The notes beneath the pieces are model-generated. The model worked only from the letters and a program-made list of their open reading frames with translations. It was not told the DNA's origin and did no database searches. Made by a program: the position numbers and the translations under genes. DNA of 64,000 nt, taken from contig NZ_CP186274.1 in assembly GCF_049331405.1 (NCBI RefSeq), positions 5,456,001-5,520,000 on the forward strand, read 5' to 3'. Source of the DNA: PoT sp049331405 (GTDB taxonomy: Bacteria > Planctomycetota > Planctomycetia > Isosphaerales > Isosphaeraceae). Of the stretch, positions 8,960 through 19,082 are shown piece by piece (positions within the stretch are counted from its first letter, which is position 1; every line of letters begins with the position of its first letter).

Positions 8960-11900
8960 ATGACGGTGCACGACGACACCTGTCCCGACTGCGGCGCCAA
9001 GCTCGTGGCCAATGCGCCGGCGGGCCTCTGCCCGCAGTGCCTGCTCCAACTCGGCCTGGGCGCCGACCTTTCCTATACGCACATCCGCCAGGGCCAGGGG
9101 GGCCTCTCGGCGACCCAGCCTCGCCCCAGGGATTCGGCGATCATGCACACGCTCTCCGACGTGCATGGCCCGGCCGCCCCGTCCCGGGTCCTGAACAACC
9201 TGGATGAGAGCCTCGGCCCTGCCCCTCGGGTCCTGCTCCGCGACGGCCCGGCCGACGACCCCCGGCCCGTCCGACCCGGCTCGGAGGAGATGCCCGAGTT
9301 CACCGGCGAGTCGAGCCGGTACCAGTTGCTCGGCGAGATCGCCCGCGGCGGCATCGGCGTGATCCTCAAGGGGCGCGACGTCGACCTCGGGCGCGACCTG
9401 GCGATCAAGGTCCTGCTGGAGAAGCATCGCGACCACCCGGATATGGTGCGCCGATTCATCGAGGAAGCCCAGATCGGCGGTCAGCTCCAGCACCCCGGGA
9501 TCGTGCCGGTCCACGAGTTGGGGCGTTTCCCCGACGGCCGGTTCTACATCGCGATGAAGATGGTGGTGGGGCGCACGCTGGCCGCGCAACTCGAGTCTCG
9601 CAAGGATCCGGGGGAGGACCGCCCCCGCTTCGTGGCGATCTTCGAGCAGATCTGCCAGACGTTGGCCTATGCCCACTCGCGAGGCGTCATCCACCGCGAC
9701 CTGAAGCCCTCCAACGTGATGGTGGGGAACTTCGGCGAGGTCCAGGTCATGGACTGGGGACTCGCCAAGGTGCTCGACCAGGGGGGCGTGGCCGACGAGG
9801 AGCGATCGCTCCGGAGCCAGGACGAGTCGCTGGCAATTCGCACGGTGCGTAGCGGTTCCGACGTCGGCGAGTCTCACGCGGGCTCGGTGCTCGGCACTCC
9901 GGCCTACATGGCGCCCGAGCAGGCCCGGGGGGCCCTCGACGTCATCGACGAGCGGGCCGACGTCTTCGGCCTGGGCTCGATCCTCTGCGAGATCCTCACC
10001 GGCCAGCCCGCCTTCACGGGGAAGACGGTCTCCGAACTCTACCGCAAGGCAGAGCGGGCCGACCTCGACGACGCCTTCGCCCGCCTCGCCTCGTGCGGGG
10101 CCGAGGCCGAGCTCGTCGACCTGGCCCGATCCTGCCTGGCGGCGGCCCCCAAAAACCGGCTCCGCGACGCGGGCGTCGTGCTGGCCGATCTCACGGCCTA
10201 CATCACGGGCGTCGACGAGCGGCTCCGCGCGGCCGAGCTTGCCCAGGCGAAGGCCGAGGCGAAAGCCCACGGCGAGCGCAAGCGGCGCGTCCTGAGCGTC
10301 GCCCTGGCCGCCTCCACGCTCGCCACGGCACTGCTCGGGGGAGGTGCCTGGGCCTGGGTTGTCGGAGACCGGAACCGGAGGGTCGCCAAGACCAACGAGG
10401 TCGTGAGCCGTGCGTACGATGAGGCCCTCTCTCTCGGCGCCAAGGCGAGGCAGGACGTCGGGGGCGACCTGTCCGAATGGGAACTCGCCATCGAGGCCGC
10501 CAAGCGGGCCGAGGCCCTGCTCGTCGAGGGGGAGAGCAACCCCGAGATGCGCGGGCGGGTCGAGAACCTCCTGACGACCCTGGGCCACCAGCGCGACGAG
10601 GCGACCCTGATCGTCCGCGACCGGCACATCGTCGAGCGCTTCGCCACGATCCACAACGACCTCGGCGTCCACCTCGACCCGGAGCGGGCCAACGAGGAGT
10701 ATGCCACGGCCTTCCGCGACTACGGCGTTGACGTCGAGAAGCTCGACCCGCAGGAGGCGGGGAGTCGGCTCGCCTCTAGCCCGGTCGCGACCCAGATCGC
10801 CGGCGCCCTCGACCAGTGGACCTTCCTCCGGCGCGTCAAGTTGCAGGAGCACACCGAAGCTCGCCGGCTCATCGCCATCGCCAAGTTGGCGGATCCCGAC
10901 CCCTGGCGGAACCGGCTTCGCGAGGCGCTCGACTCCAAGAGCCGCCACCAGAACAACGAGGAAGTGCTGGAGACCCTGGACCGCCTCGCCGAGACCGCCG
11001 ACACGGATCGGCTCCCCGAAGCCAGCGTATCCACCCTGGCATTCGCCCTCTCGGCGTTTGGGCAGAACAAGACTGCGCTGGATTTGCTCCGCAGGACGCA
11101 GCGGGTCCATCCCGACGGATTCTGGATCAACTGCCAGATCGGCCGAGAATTGATCCATTCCGGGAATTTCGCCGAGGCCGTGCGTTTCTTCTCGAACGCC
11201 GTGGCCGTGCGGCCCAGGAGCGGCTTCGCGCTTCATAACCTGGGCCTGGTGCTCCACGGCAACGGGCAGGTGGAGGAAGCCGCCGCCATCCTGCAGCGTA
11301 CGATCGAGATGCAGCCCGATAACGTCTCCGCGCGGGTCAGCCTCGGCGCCGCCTGGATCGAACTGGGCCAGCCGATCAAGGCCAAGGAGATCTTCCGCGA
11401 GGCCAAGGAACTCCGGCCGCAAGAGTGCGTGGTCGCCTCGCAGATCGGCCAGGTCCTGATGTTACGCGGCGAGTGCGAGATGGCCGTCTCCGAGTTCCAG
11501 GAGGCCATCCGGATCAAACCGAAGAACCCCAAGAACCACGAGTTGCTCGGCAAGGCCCTGCTCGAGACGGGACGGACGGCCGAGGCGGCTGCCTCCTTCC
11601 GCGAGGCAATCCGGCTCGATCCGAAGCTCGGCGATGCCTACCTGAGCCTCGGGAAGGCCCTGCTCGTGGAGGGGAAGCTCGACGCCGCCCTCGACAAATT
11701 CCAGGAAATCCCCTATCGCAGCATGAGCAAGTACGCCAAGCACTTGCCCGACGTCCAGGTCCGCGAGGCCAAGCGATTCGTGGCCCTGGATGGCAAGCTG
11801 CCCGACTTCCTCTGCGGCAAGGAGAAGCCCACCAGCGCCGAGGAGTCGGCCGAACTGGCCAGGCTCTGCCGAAGCAAGAAGCTGGACGAGGCCTCGGCCA

Positions 11901-12325
11901 AGCTCTGGAGCGAGGCCTTCGCGTGGGAGCCCAAGCTCGCGGAAGACTGCAAGTCGGAATGTCGCTACAACGCCGCCTGCGCCGCAGCCCTCGCCGGCTG
12001 CAGCAAAGGAAAGGATGCAAACCCGGACGACAAGGGAGGTTGCAAGGAGTGGCGCCGCAAGGCCCGCGAGTGGCTCAAGGCGGAACTCGCCTCGTATGAC
12101 AAGTGGCTCGACGGAGCTCCCCAGGACGACCAGGCCCTGGTCCCCAAGCGCCTGGGCCGTTGGCAGGTCGTCCCCGACCTCGCCGGCATCCGCGACGAGT
12201 CGGCCCTTGCCGCGCTCCCCGAGGCCGAACGCGAAGAATGCCGACAACTCTGGTCGCAAGTCGATGAATTGAAGAAGCGGGCCAGGAACCGCGCCCACCT
12301 GACCCTGCCCCCCTCGCGGTTCTGA
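8960..12325 (+). CDS. Membrane-anchored Ser/Thr protein kinase with N-terminal zinc ribbon and C-terminal TPRs
   Basis: 1121 residues. Order of parts: zinc ribbon (CPDC 8-11, CPQC 24-27); Hanks-type kinase domain from about residue 120, with glycine loop ARGGIG, catalytic Lys in AIK (150), HRDLKPSN (245-252), DWG in place of DFG (265-267) and the APE region in YMAPEQ; one transmembrane helix at about 445-468; then a long region whose 700-930 part is a TPR array. A Cys-rich stretch lies near 995-1015. The kinase should be cytoplasmic with TPRs beyond the membrane. It probably works with the adjacent ECF sigma factor. DWG is usual in planctomycete kinases of this type, so activity is plausible. 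Confidence 0.88.
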   Translation: MTVHDDTCPDCGAKLVANAPAGLCPQCLLQLGLGADLSYTHIRQGQGGLSATQPRPRDSAIMHTLSDVHGPAAPSRVLNNLDESLGPAPRVLLRDGPADDPRPVRPGSEEMPEFTGESSRYQLLGEIARGGIGVILKGRDVDLGRDLAIKVLLEKHRDHPDMVRRFIEEAQIGGQLQHPGIVPVHELGRFPDGRFYIAMKMVVGRTLAAQLESRKDPGEDRPRFVAIFEQICQTLAYAHSRGVIHRDLKPSNVMVGNFGEVQVMDWGLAKVLDQGGVADEERSLRSQDESLAIRTVRSGSDVGESHAGSVLGTPAYMAPEQARGALDVIDERADVFGLGSILCEILTGQPAFTGKTVSELYRKAERADLDDAFARLASCGAEAELVDLARSCLAAAPKNRLRDAGVVLADLTAYITGVDERLRAAELAQAKAEAKAHGERKRRVLSVALAASTLATALLGGGAWAWVVGDRNRRVAKTNEVVSRAYDEALSLGAKARQDVGGDLSEWELAIEAAKRAEALLVEGESNPEMRGRVENLLTTLGHQRDEATLIVRDRHIVERFATIHNDLGVHLDPERANEEYATAFRDYGVDVEKLDPQEAGSRLASSPVATQIAGALDQWTFLRRVKLQEHTEARRLIAIAKLADPDPWRNRLREALDSKSRHQNNEEVLETLDRLAETADTDRLPEASVSTLAFALSAFGQNKTALDLLRRTQRVHPDGFWINCQIGRELIHSGNFAEAVRFFSNAVAVRPRSGFALHNLGLVLHGNGQVEEAAAILQRTIEMQPDNVSARVSLGAAWIELGQPIKAKEIFREAKELRPQECVVASQIGQVLMLRGECEMAVSEFQEAIRIKPKNPKNHELLGKALLETGRTAEAAASFREAIRLDPKLGDAYLSLGKALLVEGKLDAALDKFQEIPYRSMSKYAKHLPDVQVREAKRFVALDGKLPDFLCGKEKPTSAEESAELARLCRSKKLDEASAKLWSEAFAWEPKLAEDCKSECRYNAACAAALAGCSKGKDANPDDKGGCKEWRRKAREWLKAELASYDKWLDGAPQDDQALVPKRLGRWQVVPDLAGIRDESALAALPEAEREECRQLWSQVDELKKRARNRAHLTLPPSRF

Positions 12326-12538
12326 ACCCGTGGCGGGTCGCGTTGGAAAGCCAAGTCACGTCAACGAATTACGACTCAACGAACCTCATTGAAGAATTGT
12401 TGGAAAAATATCCACCAGAGGGTATCCTCTCCCCAACGATGCAAGGGGATCCGGGCGGGTCGGCCTTCCTGAAAACCTGGGAAGGCGGTACCGGTCGATC
12501 CCCAGCCAGGGCGAACATCCTGCGCCTCGTGGCGGGAG

Positions 12539-13948
12539 GTGACCGTGGGACAGCGACCGGATCGATTGCCGCATGTCGAGAGCCATCTGCGGGGGGCTTC
12601 GAGCTGGCAGCCGCCGGCTTTCGACCTCATCCGGGCGGGCTCGACCTCGCGAAGGTGGTTCCTCAGGGCAGGACTCTCGGGGATCGCCGGGCTCTCCGCC
12701 GCGCAGTTGCTCGGGCTCCAGGCCCAGGCTCGGGCCCAGACGGCATCCCCTGCCCGGCCGCCCAAGTCGGTGATCCTCTTCTGGTTATCCGGCGGGCCGA
12801 GCCACATCGATATGTGGGATCCCAAGCCGGATGCGCCTTCGGAGATCCGAGGGCCCTTCGGCACGATCGCGACGAAGGTGCCGGGAGTCCGGTTCTGCGA
12901 GCACCTGCCCAGGCAGGCCGCGATCATGGACAAGCTGACGGTCATCCGCTCGATGGACTGCTCGGCCAGCAACCATACGCCCATCACGCTCCAGGCAGGG
13001 AATCCGCTCGCCAGGCGCACGGACGACGGCCGAGACGGCGGCGGGTATCCGTCGATGGGCTCGATCGCCGCCAAATTCCGGGGGCCGAACGACCCGGGGA
13101 TGCCCCCTTATGTCGGCCTGGCGGAGACGTGGGTCTCCGACGTCTGGGGTGCGGGGCACATGGGATCGGCGTTCGAACCGGTCAAGGGGAGCGAGCTCGC
13201 CGGCCGGTTTACGATGCCCAAAGGGGTGACCCTCGACCGGCTCTCGAGCCGCGACTCCCTCCGCCAGCAGTTCGACCGGCTCCGATCCGACATCGACGCC
13301 GGCGCCAACATGCAGCTCGTCGACCGCTACACCCAACAGGCGCTCGACATGGTCCGCTCGGGCAAGGCCCAGAAGGCGTTCGAGCTGGACAAGGAAGACC
13401 CCCGCCTCCGCGACGCCTACGGTCGCGACAGCCTGGGGACCAAGGCCCTGCTCGCCAGGCGATTGGTCGAGGCGGGCGTGACGTACGTCCTCGTCAGCGG
13501 CGCCTGGGGGTACTTCGACCACCACGGCGACAACGTCATCTGGAAGGGGATCGAGAAAGGGCTGAAACCCCTCCTGCCTCAGGTGGATCAGGCCCTCAGC
13601 ACGTTGGTCCTCGACCTCGAGGCCCGCGGCCTCCTCGACCAGACCCTGATCATCATGATGGGAGAGTTCGGGCGCTCCCCGACGATCAACCCCGAAGCCG
13701 GCCGCGAGCACTGGGCCAACGTCATGTCGATGGTCCTCGCCGGGGGTGGCCTCCGGCATGGGCAGGTCATCGGCGCGACCGACCGCAAGGGGGACTCGGT
13801 CCTCGAGCGCAAGGTGACTCCGCAAGACCTCGCCGCGACCGTCTTCACCCACCTCGGCATCGACCCCGAAGCCCAGTGGGTCAGCGCCCAGGGACGCCCC
13901 ACCCCCATCGTCGTCGAGGGCGGACGCGCCATCTCCGAACTCTTCTGA
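12539..13948 (+). CDS. DUF1501 protein with Tat signal
   Basis: 469 residues. A twin-arginine signal (SRRWFLRAGLSG, residues 37-48) precedes a sulfatase-fold-like DUF1501 domain, recognisable from SVILFWLSGGPSHIDMWDPKPDAP, VIRSMDCSASNHTP, YVLVSGAWGYFDHHGDN and IIMMGEFGRSPTIN. The protein should be exported folded. In planctomycetes these genes often sit beside DUF1549/DUF1553 cytochrome proteins; here that partner is missing and the next gene is a different di-haem protein. Start is a GTG preceded by GGGAGG. The biochemical role of DUF1501 is not established. Confidence 0.85.
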   Translation: MTVGQRPDRLPHVESHLRGASSWQPPAFDLIRAGSTSRRWFLRAGLSGIAGLSAAQLLGLQAQARAQTASPARPPKSVILFWLSGGPSHIDMWDPKPDAPSEIRGPFGTIATKVPGVRFCEHLPRQAAIMDKLTVIRSMDCSASNHTPITLQAGNPLARRTDDGRDGGGYPSMGSIAAKFRGPNDPGMPPYVGLAETWVSDVWGAGHMGSAFEPVKGSELAGRFTMPKGVTLDRLSSRDSLRQQFDRLRSDIDAGANMQLVDRYTQQALDMVRSGKAQKAFELDKEDPRLRDAYGRDSLGTKALLARRLVEAGVTYVLVSGAWGYFDHHGDNVIWKGIEKGLKPLLPQVDQALSTLVLDLEARGLLDQTLIIMMGEFGRSPTINPEAGREHWANVMSMVLAGGGLRHGQVIGATDRKGDSVLERKVTPQDLAATVFTHLGIDPEAQWVSAQGRPTPIVVEGGRAISELF

Positions 13949-14387
13949 TCCGCCGCGACGCAAGCGAGATCCCCCTGCGATCGCAGGCGTATGTTGGCTC
14001 GGGCCGAAGGCATGGGACGACTCCCCACGCCAGCCCGAGCCTCGTCATTTCGAATGCAAAAAGCCTCGGCGATCACCTCGACCGCTATAACCGGTCGGTC
14101 GAATATTTGAGCCCGTGGAACGAATCATATTTGTCCGACCCGCACTCCTTGCAATTTAGTTGAGCCGCGACTATTCTGACATTTGTCGAAACCCAGTCGA
14201 GCCACTCTGCGACGTTCAGTCGACTCGGAAGGAATCGCATAGGGTCACTGCGGAAAGTCGTTCGGCCGATATCCGATGATCCGCCAAGGCGTCGCCTACG
14301 TTGTGTCTGATGTCGTCGGTACGCCGACGTCCGCCTGCTTTCAGCGAAACGGGGCTTCATCGGGACGATCCTGAGAGAGACCACATC
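13949..14387. other. Intergenic region with hairpin and dispersed-repeat copy
   Basis: No credible gene. At 13996-14041 GGCTCGGGC pairs with GCCCGAGCC (9 bp), a possible end of the DUF1501 transcript. Overlapping it, about 14014-14083 resembles the sequence at about 20681-20750 in the same orientation (long shared blocks such as GACTCCCCACG and AAAAAGCCTCGGCGA). The remainder should hold the promoter of the cytochrome gene. Confidence 0.45.
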
Positions 14388-15845
14388 ATGAAACGGTTAT
14401 GTGGGACGCTATGCTGGGTGGGGCTGCTGGCAGTGATAGTACCCGTCGGATATCGGGCAACCGGCTGGTTGTTGCGGTATGAGGGGCGACCGAAAACCGA
14501 TGCCCAGGCGTCGCAAGCTGGACGCGACCTCTTCCTCCACGAGTGGACGCCCGGCGATCCGCTGGCCGCCCGCGGCGACGGTCTGGGGCCTGTCTTCAAT
14601 GCCTCCTCTTGCGTCGCCTGCCATAAGCAGGGGGGAGTCGGAGGGAGCGGTGGGCTGGAGCATAACGTCACAGTCTTCACCAAAGCACCGAAGGCCGGCG
14701 TGGGTGCCAGCCGCGGGGTGATCCATCACTTCGCGATCGACGCGGCCTCACAGGAAACGCTGCAGAACATCTCGCCGAAGTTCCCGAACAAGAGCCGGCC
14801 GACGCTGGCTGACATCCAGGAGCTTCTACCCAAGCCCACCAATCCGACGACCGGCGTCCAGATCGTACAGACCGCCGCCATCCCTGACACCGACATCGGC
14901 CAGCGCAACACACCGGCCCTCTTCGGTGCGAGCGTCATCGACGCGATCCCTGACGCGGCGATTCTGGCCAACGAGCGCAATCAGCGCCTTCAGGTTGGCC
15001 TGTTGGCTATCAATGGCGGAGGGAATCCCGCCGGGCGTGCCGCGAAGTTGTCCCGCAATCGCGTCGGGAAATTCGGATGGAAGGGGAACGTCGGCAGCCT
15101 ATCCGAGTTCGTGAAGGTCGCATGCGCCAACGAGTTGGGACTCGGCAATCCCCTGCAGGCCCAGCCGGCATCTCTGTCGCAACCCGGGTATCGTCCGCCA
15201 GGGCTCGACCTCACCGACCTGCAATGCGAACAGATCGCGGCCTATATTGCGTCGCTGCCGCTGCCTCGAGAAGTGACCCCCTCCTCCCCGGCCGAGGCCG
15301 ACCGCGCCGCCGCGGGCAAGAAACACTTCAAGCAAATCGGCTGCAACAACTGCCACACTCAGGATCTGGCCGAGGCCCAAGGGATCTACAGCGATCTACT
15401 TCTGCACGAGATGGGCGAGGGACTCGGCGGCGGCGGATTCTATGGGGAAGAGCCGTCCACGCCGGAGGAATTCGACGGTAGCTCGATGACGTCCGCCAGC
15501 GAATGGCGCACGCCGCCGCTCTGGGGCGTCGCGGATTCGGCACCCTATCTTCACGACGGCCGGGCCGCCACCCTTGCCGAGGCCATCAAGCTGCACGCCG
15601 GCCAGGCGGCGCATTCTGCGACTCGCTTCGCGGGCCTCTCCGAAGTTCAGCAGGAGGAACTGGTTGCGTTCCTCAACACGCTTCGAGCCCCGCAAGTCGG
15701 CGAGAAGGGCGAAATGATGACGCGCCGGATGCCGAACAGTTCGGCCCCTCGCGTTGCCCTGGGGAGCTCGGCCGGGCTCAACATCACGAGCATCGCCGCC
15801 AGTCTGTTCCCCATCACTCCGATTGCGAGTGACTCGGGTCGCTAA
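14388..15845 (+). CDS. Exported di-haem oxidoreductase (DUF1111-like c-type cytochrome)
   Basis: 485 residues with an N-terminal membrane/signal segment (LCWVGLLAVIVPVGY) and two c-type haem-binding motifs, CVACH at 75-79 and CNNCH at 319-323. The region TPPLWGVADSAPYLHDGRAATLAEAI is the conserved end of the di-haem oxidoreductase family, which also includes so-called thiol oxidoreductases. It should act in the periplasm in electron transfer; substrate unknown. I chose the ATG at 14388 (GAGAGA upstream) because it starts directly before the signal helix. It precedes an ABC operon but is separated by 230 nt. Confidence 0.82.
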   Translation: MKRLCGTLCWVGLLAVIVPVGYRATGWLLRYEGRPKTDAQASQAGRDLFLHEWTPGDPLAARGDGLGPVFNASSCVACHKQGGVGGSGGLEHNVTVFTKAPKAGVGASRGVIHHFAIDAASQETLQNISPKFPNKSRPTLADIQELLPKPTNPTTGVQIVQTAAIPDTDIGQRNTPALFGASVIDAIPDAAILANERNQRLQVGLLAINGGGNPAGRAAKLSRNRVGKFGWKGNVGSLSEFVKVACANELGLGNPLQAQPASLSQPGYRPPGLDLTDLQCEQIAAYIASLPLPREVTPSSPAEADRAAAGKKHFKQIGCNNCHTQDLAEAQGIYSDLLLHEMGEGLGGGGFYGEEPSTPEEFDGSSMTSASEWRTPPLWGVADSAPYLHDGRAATLAEAIKLHAGQAAHSATRFAGLSEVQQEELVAFLNTLRAPQVGEKGEMMTRRMPNSSAPRVALGSSAGLNITSIAASLFPITPIASDSGR

Positions 15846-16075
15846 TTCGGAGAGCCAGGAGGAAGATCCTCGGCCTATCGGCTGGGCGGTAGTCGCCGCG
15901 ATCCTGATGGATCGGACGCTGGCGACTACCGGTCCGGTGCCGAGAGAGCTCCGTCTCTACGATGTCACGCACGTCGGGACTCTGACGGGTCAGCATTCTG
16001 ATGATCTCGTGCCGGTGGATTTTGGGATTCAATCAATCGCCGGGCATGGTATCGCCGCGGCCAGGAGAACGGCTG

Positions 16076-18079
16076 ATGGGCCAATCGAGTGGGCGAATCT
16101 CGCTCCTTGGTGAGTGGGGAGTTTCTTCTTCTGCCTTTCGTCGGCCCTGCGCATCGTTCTTATGGGCATTTGTCGTTCTTGCCTTCATGCAGGCCACGCC
16201 TCCCTCGGCTTTCGCCTCCGGCGAGGAGCGAACGACCGCCGGCGAGGATCTCTTGATTCGAACTGACTCACGCTGGGCGGGAGGCGTTGTCGGCGGATAC
16301 CTTCCTGTGCGGGTGGAGGTCTCGAATCAGGCGGGCGCGCGATCGTTGTTATTCGAGGTGACTTCATCCGACCAGACGCGCGGGGCGACGGTCAGGCGTG
16401 TTGTCGCTGTGGGTGATGGCGAGACGGTCCGTTTCACGCTTTCCATCCCGCTCGCGGCGTTCCGGCAGGGAGTCCTTCGCGTCTACGATCGACGAGGCGA
16501 ACTGTCATCGCACGTGCGCGTGGTCGGCGGCGCGGCGTCGTTTGGCGTGGACACGTCACCTGCCATGCTCGTGGTCTCATCCCGGCCAGAGGATTGCACG
16601 GATTACATCACAGCGGTCGGCGGCGGCCCGCGCAAATCGAATGGCTTCAGCATTCAGAATACGTCGGATGCGTCCGTCATCACTGAAGTCGTCCCGCCGG
16701 AGAGCCTGCCCGAGTCCTGGATTGATTTTAGCGGGCTCGATTTCGTCGCCATCTCGCGCGACGACCTCGCGGGCCTCAAGCCGCCGGTGCGATCGGCTCT
16801 CCTGAAATGGGTCCATAGCGGCGGAAACCTGATCGTCCACCACGCAGGCGCATCCCCCGGGGACCTCGAGACCCTCGAGCGCTTGCTCGGATTGAACAGC
16901 AAGAAGGCGGGAGGTCCGGGCTGGGCGAAAACGGGGGGGCGAGATTCGTCAGCACTCTTCGCCTCGCATGAACTCATGCTTGGATTGGTTTGCGCGTTTC
17001 CCGGTCAATGGCCCGACTCGTCCGATAGCTGGTCCCTGTTTTTGGGGAGCGTCGCCCCACCTCGCTCTTCATGGTTACAACGGTATGGCGTTGCGCCCGA
17101 CGTGGGAACCGAAGAATTTTACAACTTCATGAATCCCAACATCCACGGGGTTCCCGTCTACGGCTTCATGGTCCTGATCACCGCCTTCGCGGCCCTGATC
17201 GGGCCCGTGAATTATTTCTACCTCAGGCGCAAGCGGTTGTTGTGGATGCTCCTCGTGACGGTGCCGGCCACGGCACTCGTGACGAGCGTGCTTCTCGTGA
17301 GTTATTCGGTCGCCGCGCATGGGTTCAGCATCCGGTCGCGGATCCGAAGCCTGACGGTGCTCGACCAGGAGAGCCGTTCGGCGGTCACGTTCGCGCGTCT
17401 GTCCCTCTTCGCAGGGTTGGCCCCCGCACGCGGCATGCAGTTTTCCAGGGACACGGCCGTCTATCCCGTCTTCCCACCTACGACCGCGCCGGGCATCTTC
17501 GCGGTCGACTGGACCGAGAACCAGGCCCTGACCTCGGGCTGGCTGATGTCACGGACGCGGACGCAGTTCTTGACCGTGAGCCATGCGGAGCAGAAAGCAC
17601 GCGTCGACATCAAGCCGGGACCGGACGGCGGCCTCGCCATCGTCAACGGACTGCCCTGGGAGCTCGAGGCCGTGCTCGTGGCCGACGCCTCGGGCCGGCT
17701 CCTGTCGGCGCAGAATGTCCAACCCAAAGCAACCGGGCCGCTGTCCGACCTCTCTGTCAAGGATCGGTCGGCCTTCGTCCGGCTCCTGGGCCGGAACCAT
17801 CCCGAGCTTCCCGACGATTTCACCCCGCCCACCTTCACCCCGCTGCTCAATCGTCGCCAGCGATTCTTCGCGGGGATGGCGGGCCTTCCCAATCCGCATT
17901 TCGATTCGAATCTGATGGAGCGGCAGATTCGAACGTGGTCCCAGGACCTTTCCGCCCAGAAGACGTGCCTCCCGCCGCGTTCCTTCCTGGCGGTCCTCCG
18001 CCAGAACCCCGGGGTCGACACGGGAGTCGGGCCGACTATCGAACAGGCGGGATATCACCTCCTGCTCGGCTCCTATTAA
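16076..18079 (+). CDS. Membrane protein of an ABC-2 export operon
   Basis: 667 residues. N-terminal signal/anchor helix at about 24-45, a large extracytoplasmic region, then two transmembrane helices at about 358-384 (VYGFMVLITAFAALIGPVNYFYL) and 389-412, followed by another soluble domain. The segment LLKWVHSGGNLIVHHAG resembles the glutamine-amidotransferase-like fold seen in DUF4350 and GldG-type auxiliary proteins of ABC-2 exporters. AGGAG at about 16062 supports the ATG at 16076. It is followed after 22 nt by the ATPase and permease genes, so it is probably an accessory component of that exporter. Function is inferred from context. Confidence 0.7.
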   Translation: MGQSSGRISLLGEWGVSSSAFRRPCASFLWAFVVLAFMQATPPSAFASGEERTTAGEDLLIRTDSRWAGGVVGGYLPVRVEVSNQAGARSLLFEVTSSDQTRGATVRRVVAVGDGETVRFTLSIPLAAFRQGVLRVYDRRGELSSHVRVVGGAASFGVDTSPAMLVVSSRPEDCTDYITAVGGGPRKSNGFSIQNTSDASVITEVVPPESLPESWIDFSGLDFVAISRDDLAGLKPPVRSALLKWVHSGGNLIVHHAGASPGDLETLERLLGLNSKKAGGPGWAKTGGRDSSALFASHELMLGLVCAFPGQWPDSSDSWSLFLGSVAPPRSSWLQRYGVAPDVGTEEFYNFMNPNIHGVPVYGFMVLITAFAALIGPVNYFYLRRKRLLWMLLVTVPATALVTSVLLVSYSVAAHGFSIRSRIRSLTVLDQESRSAVTFARLSLFAGLAPARGMQFSRDTAVYPVFPPTTAPGIFAVDWTENQALTSGWLMSRTRTQFLTVSHAEQKARVDIKPGPDGGLAIVNGLPWELEAVLVADASGRLLSAQNVQPKATGPLSDLSVKDRSAFVRLLGRNHPELPDDFTPPTFTPLLNRRQRFFAGMAGLPNPHFDSNLMERQIRTWSQDLSAQKTCLPPRSFLAVLRQNPGVDTGVGPTIEQAGYHLLLGSY

Positions 18080-18101
18080 TATAAACGACACATAGACGAT
18101 C

Positions 18102-19082
18102 ATGACGACATCAAACGGCGATGGCGGCACGCCAGCGATTGAGCTACGCAACCTGCACCGGCACTTCGGCCGGCTCCGGGCCGTCGATGGCGTCTCGCTC
18201 AAGGTCTATCCGGGCCAGGTCATGGGGTTCATCGGCCCCAACGGCGCGGGCAAGACGACCGCGATGCGGATCCTGGCCACGCTCGACATCCCGACGGAGG
18301 GAGAGGTCTTCATCCATGGCTATTCGGTCATCGACGACCCGGACAAGGTCCGCCGCATCGTCGGCTTCATGCCGGATAGCATCGGCAAGTACGCGAACAT
18401 GGATGTCGTGGAATATGTTGATTTTTTCGCGAGAGCCTACGGGCTCTCGGGGGACGCCCGGCGCGACGCCGTCGAGCGCGTCCTGGTCTTCACCGAGCTG
18501 CGGAAGCTCGCGGACAAGTCGATCAAGACCCTCTCCAAAGGGATGTCGCAACGACTGGCCCTGGGGCGGACGTTGATCCATGACCCCGCGGTGCTGATAC
18601 TCGACGAGCCGGCCGCCGGGCTCGACCCCCGGGCCCGCATCGAGCTGCGGGGGCTCATCCACGTCCTGGCGGTCGAGCAGCACAAGACGGTGCTCATCAG
18701 CTCGCACATCCTCACCGAGCTAGGCGAGATCTGCGACTCGGCCGCGATCATCGAGGCGGGGCGCCTCCTGGCCAGCGGCACGATGACGGAGATCATGCAG
18801 GCGCAGCATTCCTCGGAGGGGCGGGCCGACAAACCGGCAATCTCGGTCCGCGTGCTGCGCGACGCCGACAAGCTGGGGCACCTCCTGCGCCAGGAGCCTT
18901 ACGTGCGGAACGTCGAGCTCGAGGATCGGGTCGCCACGTTCGAGTTCAACGGCGATGAAACCGAGCTGGCGGCGATCCTCAGGCGGCTCATCAAGGCCGA
19001 TCTCGAGGTGGTCGATTTCCGGGGCCGGGTCGATAGCCTGGAGGATGCGTTCATGGCCATCACCAGGGGGATCACGCAATGA
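18102..19082 (+). CDS. ABC-2 type transporter ATP-binding protein
   Basis: 326 residues. Walker A GPNGAGKTT (about 43-51), signature region LSKGMSQRLALGRTLIHDP, Walker B LILDEPAAGLDPRA and switch His in ISSHIL. The C-terminal 80 residues match the extension common in exporters of the NatA/GldA/YxlF type. It energises the permease encoded immediately downstream, whose start overlaps this stop by 4 nt (ATGA). Substrate cannot be told from sequence. Confidence 0.9.
   Translation: MTTSNGDGGTPAIELRNLHRHFGRLRAVDGVSLKVYPGQVMGFIGPNGAGKTTAMRILATLDIPTEGEVFIHGYSVIDDPDKVRRIVGFMPDSIGKYANMDVVEYVDFFARAYGLSGDARRDAVERVLVFTELRKLADKSIKTLSKGMSQRLALGRTLIHDPAVLILDEPAAGLDPRARIELRGLIHVLAVEQHKTVLISSHILTELGEICDSAAIIEAGRLLASGTMTEIMQAQHSSEGRADKPAISVRVLRDADKLGHLLRQEPYVRNVELEDRVATFEFNGDETELAAILRRLIKADLEVVDFRGRVDSLEDAFMAITRGITQ

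Noticed and set aside
8225..11422. Very long open frame on the minus strand opposite the kinase gene
   Set aside because: It is the mirror of a GC-rich coding strand; its translation is low complexity, and the plus strand has clear kinase motifs.
12785..13963. Minus-strand frame opposite DUF1501
   Set aside because: No motif, wrong composition; DUF1501 is certain on the plus strand.
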